Below, piece after piece: positions 1 to 9,614 of a stretch of DNA of 64,000 bases. Below the pieces are notes generated by a model, which saw only the letters and a program-made list of their open reading frames with translations, made no database searches and was not told where the DNA came from. Both the position numbers and the translations under genes were made by a program. Position 1 is the stretch's first letter. The number at the start of each line of letters is the position of its first letter. The stretch comes from Echinicola pacifica DSM 19836 (GTDB lineage: Bacteria > Bacteroidota > Bacteroidia > Cytophagales > Cyclobacteriaceae), in the NCBI RefSeq assembly GCF_000373245.1, contig NZ_KB890758.1, positions 60,855 to 124,854 of the forward strand, read 5' to 3'.

Positions 1-651
1 TATCATTTGAAGCCTCTGTCCCAAGACATCATCATTAGTAAACATCGCTCCCCCATCTCCAAAACAACCTAGGTTCTTTGATGGGAAAAAAGAAGTAATT
101 CCTATGTCTCCGATAGCACCAGCCATTGCCACTGATTGATTTTCGAAAGTATATCGCGCTCCAATAGCCTGCGCTGTATCCTCTATTACCTTCAGGCCAT
201 ACTCATTTGCAATCTCCATGATTCGATCCATATTAGAGCATTGTCCAAAAAGGTGAACCGGCACTATTGCAACTGTTTTAGGAGTGATCTTTCCTCTCAA
301 CTGATTTACATCCATCTGAAAGGTATCCGCCGTAACATCAATAAAAACAGGTTTTAATTTTAAAAGTGCAATCACCTCCACCGTTGCTACATAAGTAAAC
401 GCCGGAACAATTACCTCATCACCAGGCTGGAAATCAAAAGCCATCATTGAAATTTGAAGAGCGTCTGTTCCATTGCCACAAGTAATGGCATACTTTGATT
501 TATTATAAGAAGCCAGTTCTTTAGCAAAGGTTTTCACCTGAGGGCCATTGATGAAGGCAGCATTATCAATTACCTCTTGAATGCCAGCATTCACTTCCTC
601 TTTGATCTTCTCGTACTGAGTCTGAAGATCAACCATTTGTATTTTTCTCAT
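1..651 (-). CDS. DegT/DnrJ/EryC1-family sugar aminotransferase (C-terminus outside window)
   Basis: PLP-dependent transaminase expected to aminate a keto-nucleotide sugar for the polysaccharide made by this locus. The frame is open from ATG at 651 to the window edge, giving 217 N-terminal residues. Visible family marks are the GNGTDAL loop at residues 59-65 (phosphate of PLP), Asp158 in VIED (PLP pyridine nitrogen) and Lys192 in FFPSKNLG, the Schiff-base lysine, followed by GDGG. The family is usually about 370 residues, so roughly the last 40% is missing because of the window boundary, not truncation. The start lies 5 bases after the stop of the upstream UDP-sugar dehydrogenase, so the two are surely co-transcribed. 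Such pairs make 3-amino uronic acids (WbpE/WlbC type), but the exact substrate cannot be read here. Confidence 0.9.
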   Translation of the reverse strand, partial: MRKIQMVDLQTQYEKIKEEVNAGIQEVIDNAAFINGPQVKTFAKELASYNKSKYAITCGNGTDALQISMMAFDFQPGDEVIVPAFTYVATVEVIALLKLKPVFIDVTADTFQMDVNQLRGKITPKTVAIVPVHLFGQCSNMDRIMEIANEYGLKVIEDTAQAIGARYTFENQSVAMAGAIGDIGITSFFPSKNLGCFGDGGAMFTNDDVLGQRLQMI

Positions 652-656
652 ATTAA

Positions 657-1979
657 TTATAATCTACCATCGACTAATTCCTTCGCAAAAAATGCTTTGG
701 TATCATAAAGCACTGTATTTTCATTTGACTTGATAGTCGCTAAATCCATATCGGTAAACTCCTTATGACCTACCGCTAAAATTATAGCATCATATTTATT
801 CAAATTATCTTTAGTTGTCAAAGCCATACCATACTCTTCCAACACTTCTTCTCCTGAAGCCCAAGGATCGTATACATCTACATCAAGGCCAAACTGATTT
901 AGCTCTTTATAAATATCAATTACCCGTGTATTACGTATATCCGGACAATTTTCTTTAAAAGTAAAGCCTAAGATTAAAGCCTTGCTCCCTTTGATAGTTT
1001 TACCTTTCTGAATCATCAGTTTTATCACCTTATTGGCGACAAACATCCCCATATTATCATTCACCCTTCTGCCAGAAAGAATTACCGCAGGATGATATCC
1101 CACTTGTTCCGCTTTATGAGCCAAATAATAAGGGTCAACACCAATACAGTGGCCTCCAACTAATCCTGGCTTATATTTAAGGAAATTCCATTTGGTACCC
1201 GCGGCTTCCAATACCTCATGGGTATCTATCCCTAGACGGTCAAAAATTAAAGCTAGCTCGTTAACAAAAGAAATATTCACATCTCTTTGGGCATTTTCAA
1301 TGGCCTTAGAAGCTTCTGCCACCCGAATAGAAGACGCCTTAAAAGTACCTGCTTCTATAATCGAGGAATAAAGATCGTTGACAAAATCAGCCACCTCAGG
1401 AGTAGAACCCGAGGTTACCTTTCTAATTTTGGTTAAGGTATTTATCTTATCTCCAGGGTTTATACGCTCTGGAGAATATCCGCAATAAAAGTCTTCATTA
1501 AACTTAAGTCCAGACTCTTTCTCTAATATGGGAACACAATCCTCTTCCGTGCAACCAGGGTAAGTAGTCGATTCATAAATGACGACATCTCCCTTTTTAA
1601 GCACTTTACCCAGCATAGAACTTGCAGAAATCAAAGGTCTCAAATCTGGAGTTTTGTGCTCATTTATTGGGGTAGGAACCGTAACTATAAAAACATTGCA
1701 AGAGGAAATTGCTGAAATAGCATTTGTGGGTAAAAAACCTTTCCCACTTTTTTCCATATCAACAATTGATTTAACTAGGGCCGCTTGTAATCTTTCCCCC
1801 TCAACTTCAAGGGTAAAATCATGTCCACTTTCTAAGCCCTTAATTCTATTAGGAGAAATATCATACCCAATTGTTGGATAAAATTTAGCTAATTCAACAG
1901 CTAAGGGTAAACCAACATAGCCGAGTCCTATAACTGCAATTTTTGATTGCTCGATAGGTAAAAACATGGATGTATTCAT
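657..1979 (-). CDS. UDP-N-acetylhexosamine 6-dehydrogenase (TviB/WbpA-like), copy 1
   Basis: NAD-dependent dehydrogenase oxidising C6 of a UDP-HexNAc to the uronic acid, in the cytoplasm. The 440-residue length is normal for the family. The Rossmann motif [11 protein letters not shown] is at 18-28, and the catalytic cysteine is Cys278 in [12 protein letters not shown]. The signature [13 protein letters not shown] before it is that of the Vi-antigen/WbpA/WbpO group and not of UDP-glucose dehydrogenase, which has GGSCFPKD. It is followed after 5 bases by the DegT aminotransferase and preceded at 66 bases by the Wzz gene. A close paralogue lies at 7108-8418. Whether it uses UDP-GlcNAc, UDP-GalNAc or UDP-ManNAc cannot be decided from the sequence. 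Confidence 0.92.
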   Translation of the reverse strand: MNTSMFLPIEQSKIAVIGLGYVGLPLAVELAKFYPTIGYDISPNRIKGLESGHDFTLEVEGERLQAALVKSIVDMEKSGKGFLPTNAISAISSCNVFIVTVPTPINEHKTPDLRPLISASSMLGKVLKKGDVVIYESTTYPGCTEEDCVPILEKESGLKFNEDFYCGYSPERINPGDKINTLTKIRKVTSGSTPEVADFVNDLYSSIIEAGTFKASSIRVAEASKAIENAQRDVNISFVNELALIFDRLGIDTHEVLEAAGTKWNFLKYKPGLVGGHCIGVDPYYLAHKAEQVGYHPAVILSGRRVNDNMGMFVANKVIKLMIQKGKTIKGSKALILGFTFKENCPDIRNTRVIDIYKELNQFGLDVDVYDPWASGEEVLEEYGMALTTKDNLNKYDAIILAVGHKEFTDMDLATIKSNENTVLYDTKAFFAKELVDGRL

Positions 1980-2044
1980 ATATTTATGTATTATCTAATA
2001 ATTAAATGAAGGTAGAATAAGATATGACGAAAAAATCACATCTA

Positions 2045-3172
2045 TTAACTTGCCAACCATATATGCTTAATTTTCGAAATATAATCACTTAATAGAACCC
2101 ATAGTATTGAAACTATAATCCCTAGAACTAGAAAAATCGCTATGATTACAGGCCTTTTTGGCGCTGATTTTTCCAAGGGGATAGTAATAGGATTAATTAC
2201 AGAAAAAACGGGTGTGTCCTTACTAACCTGAAGCTTTGCTTGCTCCATTTGCTTAGCCAATTCTGAGTAGACTGAAAAAGCTAAATTATAATTTGCTTCA
2301 AGTTTATTTTGTTCATTGAGAGCATAGGCACTTGATATATTCTGGTTCCGGTCACGAAATCTACCTAGTTCACTCTGAATTTTCTCAAATTCCTCTCTCT
2401 TTTCATTATACCTTTCCTCGGTAAATGAGAGTTGCTCTTTCGCATTCTTAATTTTAAAGGCTATTACCTCCTTTTGGAGAATCTGCTCAGCAAATTTTGT
2501 CAATTGAGCTGCAGCAATTGCATCTGGCATGGCTGCTGAAACTTCTACAATACCATCCTTATTGTTATAGGATATTAATACTTGATTTGATAGACGTCTA
2601 AAATGACCTAAGTCTAAAGCTGAAATGGCTAAAATAGGCGATTGACTTGGGGATTTTGCCTCTTCCACAGCCTCTTTTTTAAACAGCTTAATTATTACAC
2701 TTGGCAAGCCCAAAGTATATTTCTTAATATTTACCAAAATGCTTGGAGAATAGTAATTCTCATAATATTCTTTATAAGTAACCATTTTTCCAACCTCCTC
2801 AAAATACAATGGAGCTTCAAGCAAGGCCATTTTAAAAGGAATACTTTCAACTATTTTGGGATAAAGAGAAGGAGGGATTTCGGAATTCCCTACCCCACTT
2901 GCTAGATTAATTCCTGCAAGAGACGCTAAACCTGACAAATTACCAACACCATTCATTCCGTCAACTGTTGTAGGAAGGTAGGTTCCACGGGCGGTATATT
3001 CCTTAGGGCTGACTATCGCTACAAATATTCCTAAAATAAAAAAAATCCCTATGCTCTTAAAAATAAATCGTCTATCTCTCCATAAGGTTTTGATTAAAGA
3101 GAGTAAACTTATATCATTATTATCCTTATAGGAAGTCTGCGAAGAAATTTTTGAATTAGTGGAATCAGACAT
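2045..3172 (-). CDS. Wzz-type chain-length determinant / polysaccharide co-polymerase
   Basis: Inner-membrane protein that sets polymer length and works with the Wza-type exporter encoded just upstream. The 375 residues show a cytoplasmic N-terminus of about 35 residues, a first membrane helix near 38-55, a long periplasmic section with a coiled-coil-prone stretch around 245-300, then a proline-rich SAPKRPV motif and a second membrane helix near 340-362. That layout is the classic Wzz/PCP arrangement. No tyrosine-kinase domain is fused at the C-terminus, so any BY-kinase must be separate. It starts 27 bases after the Wza stop, in the same operon. Confidence 0.88.
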   Translation of the reverse strand: MSDSTNSKISSQTSYKDNNDISLLSLIKTLWRDRRFIFKSIGIFFILGIFVAIVSPKEYTARGTYLPTTVDGMNGVGNLSGLASLAGINLASGVGNSEIPPSLYPKIVESIPFKMALLEAPLYFEEVGKMVTYKEYYENYYSPSILVNIKKYTLGLPSVIIKLFKKEAVEEAKSPSQSPILAISALDLGHFRRLSNQVLISYNNKDGIVEVSAAMPDAIAAAQLTKFAEQILQKEVIAFKIKNAKEQLSFTEERYNEKREEFEKIQSELGRFRDRNQNISSAYALNEQNKLEANYNLAFSVYSELAKQMEQAKLQVSKDTPVFSVINPITIPLEKSAPKRPVIIAIFLVLGIIVSILWVLLSDYISKIKHIWLAS

Positions 3173-3199
3173 TAGATCTTAATAAAAATGGGTTGATAA

Positions 3200-5785
3200 T
3201 TATGGTATTAAACGATCAATCAATATCCCTAACGTGGCCAAACTAGATGCCACCCCTATCCAGTTAGTAGCGGACATTGGTGTTCTGTCTGGCTTTTTAG
3301 GCACGATGATTTCTGCTCCAGGTTCGATTTTAGGATAGTTTTTGAAGAACAAAATATGCTTTGTGCGCTGCACATCTCCATTTGCATAGACTACATACGA
3401 CTTCCCTTTTCGCGCATTATCAGTAAACCCTCCTGCCTTGGAGATGAACCTTTTGAAGGCATAACCATGCTCATATCTCGCAGAAGTAGGGAATAGTACT
3501 TCTCCTCTCATGCGGACGGTTTGAAGTTCTTTAGGAATGCTAAGAATATCACCTTCCTCCAAAATCAAATCCTGGGGAGAACCTGGATTCTCCATAATGT
3601 ACTTAAGATCTATGCCTATCAGCTCCTGAGGTCTAAACTCTACCACTGCCACTCTACTGCTATCCGCGGCCGCTACTTCCATCACCCGATTGATCTTATA
3701 CTCTCCTGATGCGAGACCTTTTTGGTTGGCTAAATCGCCACCTTTCTCATCGATCTTTTCATCTATACGGCTTAGAATATTGATCTCAGCCTCTGTATTC
3801 TTCCCTTCTTCCTTTATCAGATTTTGCTTCACCGCTCTGAGATCTTTAGACTTAATCTCATTATCACTTTCCGGCGTATAGAATTCGGTTCTTCTGATTA
3901 ACGTAGCTCCTTTTGGATAGGCAAACTGATTTATCCCCCCTGCTCTTTTTAATAAATCGGAAATCCTCTCTGCTGAAGTAGCAATGGTATATTGCCCTGG
4001 ATAGTTGACCTCCCCTTCCACTCTTACCATTTTCTCTCTTTGGAAACCAGGACTTCTTCGGATGATCACATGATCAAATGGCTGGAGGACAATCTTCTTT
4101 CCCTCCTCATCGATTTGTAAGTTATTATCAATATCAATGGTGATAATTTCAGCAATCTGGCCATCAGTACGGTCTTTGACCCTTCTAGCTACCTCTATAT
4201 AGGCATCAGAAGCTGATTCCTTAAAGCCTCTCGCTTCAAGCACCAGGTCCTGGACGGTCATATTAGCGGCAAAGGCAAATGCTCCCGGGCTATTTACCTC
4301 CCCGGATATCTTAACATAATACTCTTCCTTAAGGTCATATTTGCTAGGAATATGCAATACATCTTCTCGCTGCAAATAAATATTAGTGGCTGTCCCATTG
4401 ATCACCTCCTGGACATTCACAGGGACGATCTCTAGGGTCATATCCGTCTGAGTGCGGTATAGCGTAGCTCGGTTCAGAAAAGCCTCTCCTCGAAGTCCCT
4501 GTGCCTTATCGATAAGGTCCTTAACGGTCATACCCTCAAAAAGAGCAAATTCCCCAGGATGGTAAACAGCTCCTGAAATCTGAACTCGATTTTCGTATCG
4601 CTCTAGCTTGGTATCCACCAAGAACATATCGCCATCCTGAACTTTGAAGCTCTCAAATTGCTCCTTAGAAACATCAGCCACCTTCCGTGCCTCATCCGAA
4701 ACCCTTCTCACTGAAAGCCTTTGCTGAAAAGCCTCACTTTTAAACCCTCCTGCATAAGAGATCAAATCATTGATGTCCTCCTGAGGCAAAATCTCAAATA
4801 AGCCCTCCCGTCGTACGGGGCCCACAATTTCAACTCGCGTCTGCACTGCAGGAACCATAATGACATCATTGTCTTGTAAGCGTATGTTTTCTCCCTGATT
4901 TCCATTAATGAGATAATCATAAATATCCACCTCAGCTACCTGGCGTGAATCCCTGAATACCTTAATACTTCTAAAAGACCCTGACTTATTGGGACCTCCA
5001 GCCGCATATAAGGCATTGAATACCGAAGCGAAAGAAGGTAAAGTATAAGTGCCAGGCTTATTTAGCTCTCCCACCATGGACACCTGAATAGAGCGGATAT
5101 TTCCAAGCCTTATTTGCATAAAAGTCCTTGGATTGCCACTGTTCAGGTCGGAATAGATACTACTCATCTCCTGCTTTAGCCGAGCCGTTGCCGCCTCAAT
5201 GCTGGAGCCTCCTACGTTTATTGGACCCACGTTGGGGATATATACTCGACCCTCCGCATTGACCGATAAGTCATAGGACTGTTGCGAATCCCCGTAAATG
5301 TCTATTAACAATTGATCCCCAGCCCCAATTATATAATTTTGGGGAGTGGGGATATTTAGGCTCGGAGAGAAATTCAGGTTTTTATGTCTGAATAAATTGT
5401 ATCCAAAAATCTTTTTCTCCTCCTCATCAGAAGGGATATTGACCGTATCGGAATCGTATAAAGTGGAGGAGGTATCCACAGTTCTTTGGCCCTGCATCAT
5501 AGTGGAAGATTCCATCTCCATATTACCGCCAGTTCCTAGTTGATTGATCCTTGTGGCCAATTTGTTGGCTTCCATGGCGGGCATGCCACGGTCTTTGGCG
5601 AGCTGCGGAATCTTAGCTCTAGAAATCCCCTGCTCTTCTGCCTTGCTGATTATTGCCTCAATCTGGGCATCGGATAGCTGGTCCACCTTTACCTTATGAA
5701 TATCCGAAAGAGACTGGGCTTGCACACAAAATGCAAAGACTAGAAGGATAAAAGTGAAATAAAAAGCTTTGATATTAATGGACAT
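3200..5785 (-). CDS. Wza-like outer-membrane polysaccharide export protein with multiple SLBB domains
   Basis: Secreted export channel component for the polysaccharide. Residues 1-23 are a signal peptide ending in VQAQ. Residues about 30-90 form a helical segment rich in Ala/Lys/Glu that precedes the export domain. The polysaccharide-export (poly_export) domain begins at NYIIGAGDQLLIDIYG near residue 150. At least six SLBB-like repeats follow, each recognisable as (V/I)xGxVxxPGxY followed by an (A/G)GG or similar turn. A hydrophobic stretch lies close to the C-terminus (WIGVASSLATLGILIDRLIP). At 861 residues it is about twice E. coli Wza, as is common in Bacteroidota. No lipobox cysteine is seen at the signal-peptide end. 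It heads a wza-wzz-dehydrogenase-aminotransferase run. Confidence 0.9.
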   Translation of the reverse strand: MSINIKAFYFTFILLVFAFCVQAQSLSDIHKVKVDQLSDAQIEAIISKAEEQGISRAKIPQLAKDRGMPAMEANKLATRINQLGTGGNMEMESSTMMQGQRTVDTSSTLYDSDTVNIPSDEEEKKIFGYNLFRHKNLNFSPSLNIPTPQNYIIGAGDQLLIDIYGDSQQSYDLSVNAEGRVYIPNVGPINVGGSSIEAATARLKQEMSSIYSDLNSGNPRTFMQIRLGNIRSIQVSMVGELNKPGTYTLPSFASVFNALYAAGGPNKSGSFRSIKVFRDSRQVAEVDIYDYLINGNQGENIRLQDNDVIMVPAVQTRVEIVGPVRREGLFEILPQEDINDLISYAGGFKSEAFQQRLSVRRVSDEARKVADVSKEQFESFKVQDGDMFLVDTKLERYENRVQISGAVYHPGEFALFEGMTVKDLIDKAQGLRGEAFLNRATLYRTQTDMTLEIVPVNVQEVINGTATNIYLQREDVLHIPSKYDLKEEYYVKISGEVNSPGAFAFAANMTVQDLVLEARGFKESASDAYIEVARRVKDRTDGQIAEIITIDIDNNLQIDEEGKKIVLQPFDHVIIRRSPGFQREKMVRVEGEVNYPGQYTIATSAERISDLLKRAGGINQFAYPKGATLIRRTEFYTPESDNEIKSKDLRAVKQNLIKEEGKNTEAEINILSRIDEKIDEKGGDLANQKGLASGEYKINRVMEVAAADSSRVAVVEFRPQELIGIDLKYIMENPGSPQDLILEEGDILSIPKELQTVRMRGEVLFPTSARYEHGYAFKRFISKAGGFTDNARKGKSYVVYANGDVQRTKHILFFKNYPKIEPGAEIIVPKKPDRTPMSATNWIGVASSLATLGILIDRLIP

Positions 5786-6097
5786 ACCTCTTTTATTATA
5801 TCGAACTATTTGGTGCTTGACTCGTAAGTGAATTGCACTATTATATTACTAAATGGAAATATTAATGCTTCTTGATTTCAATTAAAAAAACCGATAGACA
5901 GACACTTTAAACAGGTCCTCCAGGCAAGTGCCGCTATGGAACCCCTCCCATCTCCATACCTTATCTTCGAGCCATAGTATCTGACCCTCATAGCTCATAA
6001 ATCTCAAGGGGCCAGATCATGCTGTACACAGCTTCGCCCGGTCAGTCACAGTCTGTGCCTAGCATATCATATGGAGACGCGGAAAAGATGAGTTATA
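5786..6097. other. intergenic, no gene seen
   Basis: This 312-base gap lies between the winged-helix gene and the Wza gene, both on the minus strand. It should hold the promoter or leader of the export operon. I found no exact TAnnTTTG box, no coding frame and no convincing terminator in it. Confidence 0.5.
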
Positions 6098-6640
6098 TCA
6101 ACTGCCCTTTTGGCTATACAGGACAATGGCCGATTTCATATTGGCATTACCAATGGTGAAATTTACCTTACGATTAATCATTTCCTCAATCCGCTGGCTT
6201 AATACCGCCAAGTATTGCGTATTTAATTCTTCACCTGTAATCCTGATTTCGATGATTCCGGTATCCTTTCCATCTGCATAATCGCCGGTCAATAATACGG
6301 TCTCGACATTCCCCATTCTATCCAATACCTCCTCTACAACGGTATCCAAACCGATATATTTCCGTATGATATCCTGAAGTGATCCGAAAAGCGGGTGAAG
6401 TGTATTTGCTCTATAACTAATCCTATTTTTCTCTGATTCCTTTTTAAGGTACCCCGCCTCCGAAAGATTGTTTAGTTCCTTTCGAATGGCATTGGTGGAT
6501 TCCCCAAACTCCTCCGCCAAACCACGCAAATGGCTATGATTATCCGCATTGATGAAGAACTTCACCAATAAGCGTAATCTGGTCTTGGATGTTATGATAG
6601 AATCAAGCACGAAAATAGAGTAATCTTTAATGAGCACCAA
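6098..6640 (-). CDS. winged-helix regulator with degenerate nucleotidyltransferase-like C-terminus
   Basis: Probable transcription factor of the polysaccharide locus, 180 residues. Residues about 20-85 form an ArsR-like winged helix, with recognition-helix region EFGESTNAIRKELNNLSEAG and a wing running into YRANTLHPLFG. Residues 115-175 (VLLTGDYADGK, then EIRI) resemble the core of minimal nucleotidyltransferases. The GS of the usual GS-x-AxG is Gly-Asp, and the metal-binding DxD is replaced by IxE, so catalysis is unlikely. The gene stands alone, 312 bases upstream of the Wza gene and codirectional with it. This kind of protein is often seen at the head of Bacteroidota exopolysaccharide loci. 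The direct target and ligand are unknown. Confidence 0.7.
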   Translation of the reverse strand: MVLIKDYSIFVLDSIITSKTRLRLLVKFFINADNHSHLRGLAEEFGESTNAIRKELNNLSEAGYLKKESEKNRISYRANTLHPLFGSLQDIIRKYIGLDTVVEEVLDRMGNVETVLLTGDYADGKDTGIIEIRITGEELNTQYLAVLSQRIEEMINRKVNFTIGNANMKSAIVLYSQKGS

Positions 6641-7023
6641 AAGTACTCACTCCTTTTTGTTTATGCAAAGAATTCATTTCATTTCTAAATAGAAGAGTTT
6701 GATAAAAAATTGTTAATAAACTCATATAATATTAAAAATATAATAAAATTATCAGCCATTTAGCCTAAATTCAATAATAGTGTATTTATAATACTTTTTT
6801 ATATATTTCAAATACGGGCAGTAAAAAACCTCCTAATCTCCGCCTAGAAAAGCCAAATTATGCCACAGGATTTGACCAGCCCCTTAGTGCAAAACACCTA
6901 GACTAAAGCCACTATATTTCTCCAGCAAAACAGCTTATTGGGAACATAAACATGAAAATTAGCTACCCAAATAATATCTATATCCTAGAATCGTAGGAAT
7001 TCTGGAGCCATACCCTGGAGCCA
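6641..7023. other. AT-rich intergenic, no gene seen
   Basis: About 380 bases between the winged-helix gene and the terminator of the downstream-facing dehydrogenase. It is very AT-rich near 6690-6800, as expected for a promoter region of the minus-strand winged-helix gene. No coding frame, tRNA or exact -7 box was found. Confidence 0.5.
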
Positions 7024-7063
7024 TAAAAAAAAGGGAAGGAGAGTTTTAAAACTCTCCTTCCCT
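7024..7063 (-). terminator. intrinsic terminator, perfect 32-base palindrome
   Basis: Arms 7032-7047 and 7048-7063 are perfectly self-complementary (16-base arms). On the minus strand the hairpin is followed by eight T residues (A run 7024-7031). It ends the dehydrogenase gene at 7108-8418 and separates it from the winged-helix gene. Confidence 0.88.
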
Positions 7064-7107
7064 AAAATTCTCTTCCTGCTAAGGTAAACTGATAGCGAGC
7101 CTATAAA

Positions 7108-8418
7108 TTATAATCGAGCGTCAATCATAGTTTTATCCAGGATTCCCTTTACATCATACACCACCAGACCAGGGGACTTCTTAATATCCCAGGCTTTAAA
7201 TTCTTTATGAGAAACTGCCAAGATGACCGCTGAATAATGATTCAGGTCTGGTTTCACTTCCTTATTGAGTATCTCTATATTATACTCATGGGACACCTCA
7301 CTGGCGCTGGCCCATGGATCATATACATCCACATCGATATCAAAATTCTTCAATTCATCATAGATATCGATCACCCGCGTATTGCGCACATCTGGGCAAT
7401 CCTCCTTAAAAGTAAAGCCTAATATAAGCACTTTGGATTCCATGACCTTTAGGTCCTTACGCATCATATGCTTGATCACTTCGGTGGCCACATGCTTACC
7501 CATGGAGTCATTGAGCCGGCGACCGGCGAGGATGATCTCGGGGTGGTACCCTACTTCCTGTGCCTTCTGAGCAAGATAAAAGGGATCTACCCCAATACAA
7601 TGGCCTCCAACAAGACCTGGCCTGAAGGGCAGAAAGTTCCATTTGGTGCCCGCAGCCTCTAATACCTCCTGGGTATCGATCTTCAATAAATTGAATATTT
7701 TGGCAAGCTCATTTACAAAGGCAATATTAATATCGCGTTGTGAATTTTCAATCACTTTTGCGGCCTCTGCCACCTTGATGGAGGAGGCTTTGAAGGTGCC
7801 AGCAGTAATCACTGATCGATATAAGGCATCTATAAATTCCGCAGACTCTGGCGTACTCCCTGAGGTTACCTTCAGGATTTTGGCAACGGTATGCTCCTTA
7901 TCTCCTGGATTGATCCGCTCGGGTGAATAGCCCACAAAAAAGTCGGTATTAACTATCAAACCACTTTTCTCCTCGAGCACCGGCACACATTCATCTTCTG
8001 TCACACCGGGATATACGGTGGATTCATAGATGACCACATCTCCTTTTTTGAGGTACTGGCCTATTGTTTCTGAGGCTTTGAGCATTGGGGTGAGGACGGG
8101 ACGATTATGCTTATCAGTGGGGGTGGGTACTGTCACCACAAATACATTACAATCAGTCATGACCTGAGCGTCAGTTGTAGGAAAAAATCCATTCCCCTTC
8201 TCAGCTGCAGCACTTTGCAGTACGCTGGCCAATAAGTCATTTTCTACTTCCAGGGTATTGTCTATCCCCTGCCCAAGTTGCTGGATTCTGACGGTGGAAA
8301 TATCAAATCCAATCACAGGATATTTTTTAGCAAATTCAACAGCAAGCGGCAAACCTACGTATCCAAGACCAACCACAGCAATCTTAGCTTGCTCCAAAGG
8401 GAAAAGTACAGAATCCAT
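7108..8418 (-). CDS. UDP-N-acetylhexosamine 6-dehydrogenase (TviB/WbpA-like), copy 2
   Basis: Paralogue of the dehydrogenase at 657-1979, colinear with it throughout. It has 436 residues, Rossmann motif [11 protein letters not shown] at 18-28, [13 protein letters not shown] at 257-269 and catalytic Cys274 in [12 protein letters not shown]. It oxidises the C6 alcohol of a UDP-HexNAc to a uronate. It stands as a single-gene unit: the upstream manC-like gene ends in a terminator at 8471-8505, and it has its own terminator at 7024-7063. A promoter should therefore lie in 8419-8470, although I see no exact consensus. Retention of two intact copies 5 kb apart suggests different substrates or different expression, which is inference. 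Confidence 0.92.
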   Translation of the reverse strand: MDSVLFPLEQAKIAVVGLGYVGLPLAVEFAKKYPVIGFDISTVRIQQLGQGIDNTLEVENDLLASVLQSAAAEKGNGFFPTTDAQVMTDCNVFVVTVPTPTDKHNRPVLTPMLKASETIGQYLKKGDVVIYESTVYPGVTEDECVPVLEEKSGLIVNTDFFVGYSPERINPGDKEHTVAKILKVTSGSTPESAEFIDALYRSVITAGTFKASSIKVAEAAKVIENSQRDINIAFVNELAKIFNLLKIDTQEVLEAAGTKWNFLPFRPGLVGGHCIGVDPFYLAQKAQEVGYHPEIILAGRRLNDSMGKHVATEVIKHMMRKDLKVMESKVLILGFTFKEDCPDVRNTRVIDIYDELKNFDIDVDVYDPWASASEVSHEYNIEILNKEVKPDLNHYSAVILAVSHKEFKAWDIKKSPGLVVYDVKGILDKTMIDARL

Positions 8419-8470
8419 TGAAATAGTTATTTTAAGTTTTTGGGGATAATAACCCCACTAGTTAGAGTAG

Positions 8471-8505
8471 TGAAAAAAGGAGCTTACGAGTAAATAAGCT
8501 CCTTT
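8471..8505 (-). terminator. intrinsic terminator after the guanylyltransferase gene
   Basis: An 11-bp perfect stem (8476-8486 with 8495-8505) has an 8-base loop. On the minus strand it is followed by a run of T (A run 8473-8478). It lies 69 bases past the stop of the gene at 8574-9572. Confidence 0.82.
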
Positions 8506-8573
8506 GGATATTTTTATTTTAAAGGAAAAATGATCCTTTATATAATAATGAATGATCGATTTTTAATATACTC

Positions 8574-9572
8574 TTAATTGACGAGTTCGGGTTTATCTTT
8601 TTCTAATTTCTCATAAACCTTTTTCACATCCTGAGCATTATCTTTTTTGAGCACAAGGATAGCATCCTTAGTTTGGATCAAAATGGTATTTTTGAGACCT
8701 ACAAATTCGGTATGCAGATCAGAGCCAATGACCATATTGCCATTTTCGTCTGTAGGCACTCCCTGCAAGCTCATATAATCAAATACGGATTCGAATGATC
8801 CCATATCAGACCATTCAAACATGGAAGGAACGACCTTGATACGATCTGTTTTCTCCATCACCGCGTAATCAACGGAAACGGAGGGAATTTCTAAAGAAAG
8901 GGCCTCATCCAGGAAGCCATCTTTTTTGTTTTCCATAACCGCTTTAGAGCATTCAAGGACCTTCGGAGCATATTTATCTAGTTCCTGAAGGAATACTTTA
9001 GCCTGAAAGCAAAACATCCCGGAATTCCAGAGGAAATTACCACTCCTTAAAAATTTCTCAGCGGTATCCAAATTAGGCTTTTCTCTAAATCCGATCACAT
9101 TCTCACCATCTGACTCGATATAGCCAAATCCCGTCTCCGGGCGACTGGGCTTAAGGCCAAAGGTAACGATATTCCCTTCCTTAGCCAAGGCAATAGCTCG
9201 CTTAACGGCTTTGGAATAGGCTTCAGTTCCTGAAATCAAATGATCCGAAGGGCTTACAAATAGAATATCATCAGGCTGCACGCTAAGTGCTGCAAAGGCT
9301 ATGGCCGCAGCAGTATTTCGTGGACAGGCTTCTATTATTTCCCCGTATCCAGTCATGGACAAAGTGTTCAGATCATTTCTTGAAAGTTCAAAATTAGCTT
9401 GGTTGCCCACCACCACCAGGGAATCACAAAGTTCCTGATTACGTTCTACCGTTTTCTGGAATAAAGTTTTCCCTTCAAAAATAGGAAGGTATTGTTTTGG
9501 ACAACTTTTGCGGGATAGTGGCCATAGTCTACTCCCTACTCCACCTGAAAGCACTACATTTACGGTATTCAT
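8574..9572 (-). CDS. manC: mannose-1-phosphate guanylyltransferase
   Basis: Makes GDP-mannose from mannose-1-phosphate and GTP, a precursor for mannose- or fucose-containing polymers. The 332 residues cover only the nucleotidyltransferase domain; the phosphomannose-isomerase half found in bifunctional ManC/AlgA is absent. The signature GGVGSRLWPLSRKSCPKQ is at residues 10-27, with SPSDH further on and FREKP for the sugar site. It ends in a terminator and follows the UDP-sugar 4-epimerase gene by 42 bases, so it is the last gene of a ugd-epimerase-manC unit. A related sugar-1-P guanylyltransferase specificity cannot be excluded. Confidence 0.88.
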   Translation of the reverse strand: MNTVNVVLSGGVGSRLWPLSRKSCPKQYLPIFEGKTLFQKTVERNQELCDSLVVVGNQANFELSRNDLNTLSMTGYGEIIEACPRNTAAAIAFAALSVQPDDILFVSPSDHLISGTEAYSKAVKRAIALAKEGNIVTFGLKPSRPETGFGYIESDGENVIGFREKPNLDTAEKFLRSGNFLWNSGMFCFQAKVFLQELDKYAPKVLECSKAVMENKKDGFLDEALSLEIPSVSVDYAVMEKTDRIKVVPSMFEWSDMGSFESVFDYMSLQGVPTDENGNMVIGSDLHTEFVGLKNTILIQTKDAILVLKKDNAQDVKKVYEKLEKDKPELVN

Positions 9573-9614
9573 TAATTTATAAGATTTTAATGAGCAAATA
9601 ATTTATATGCTGAA

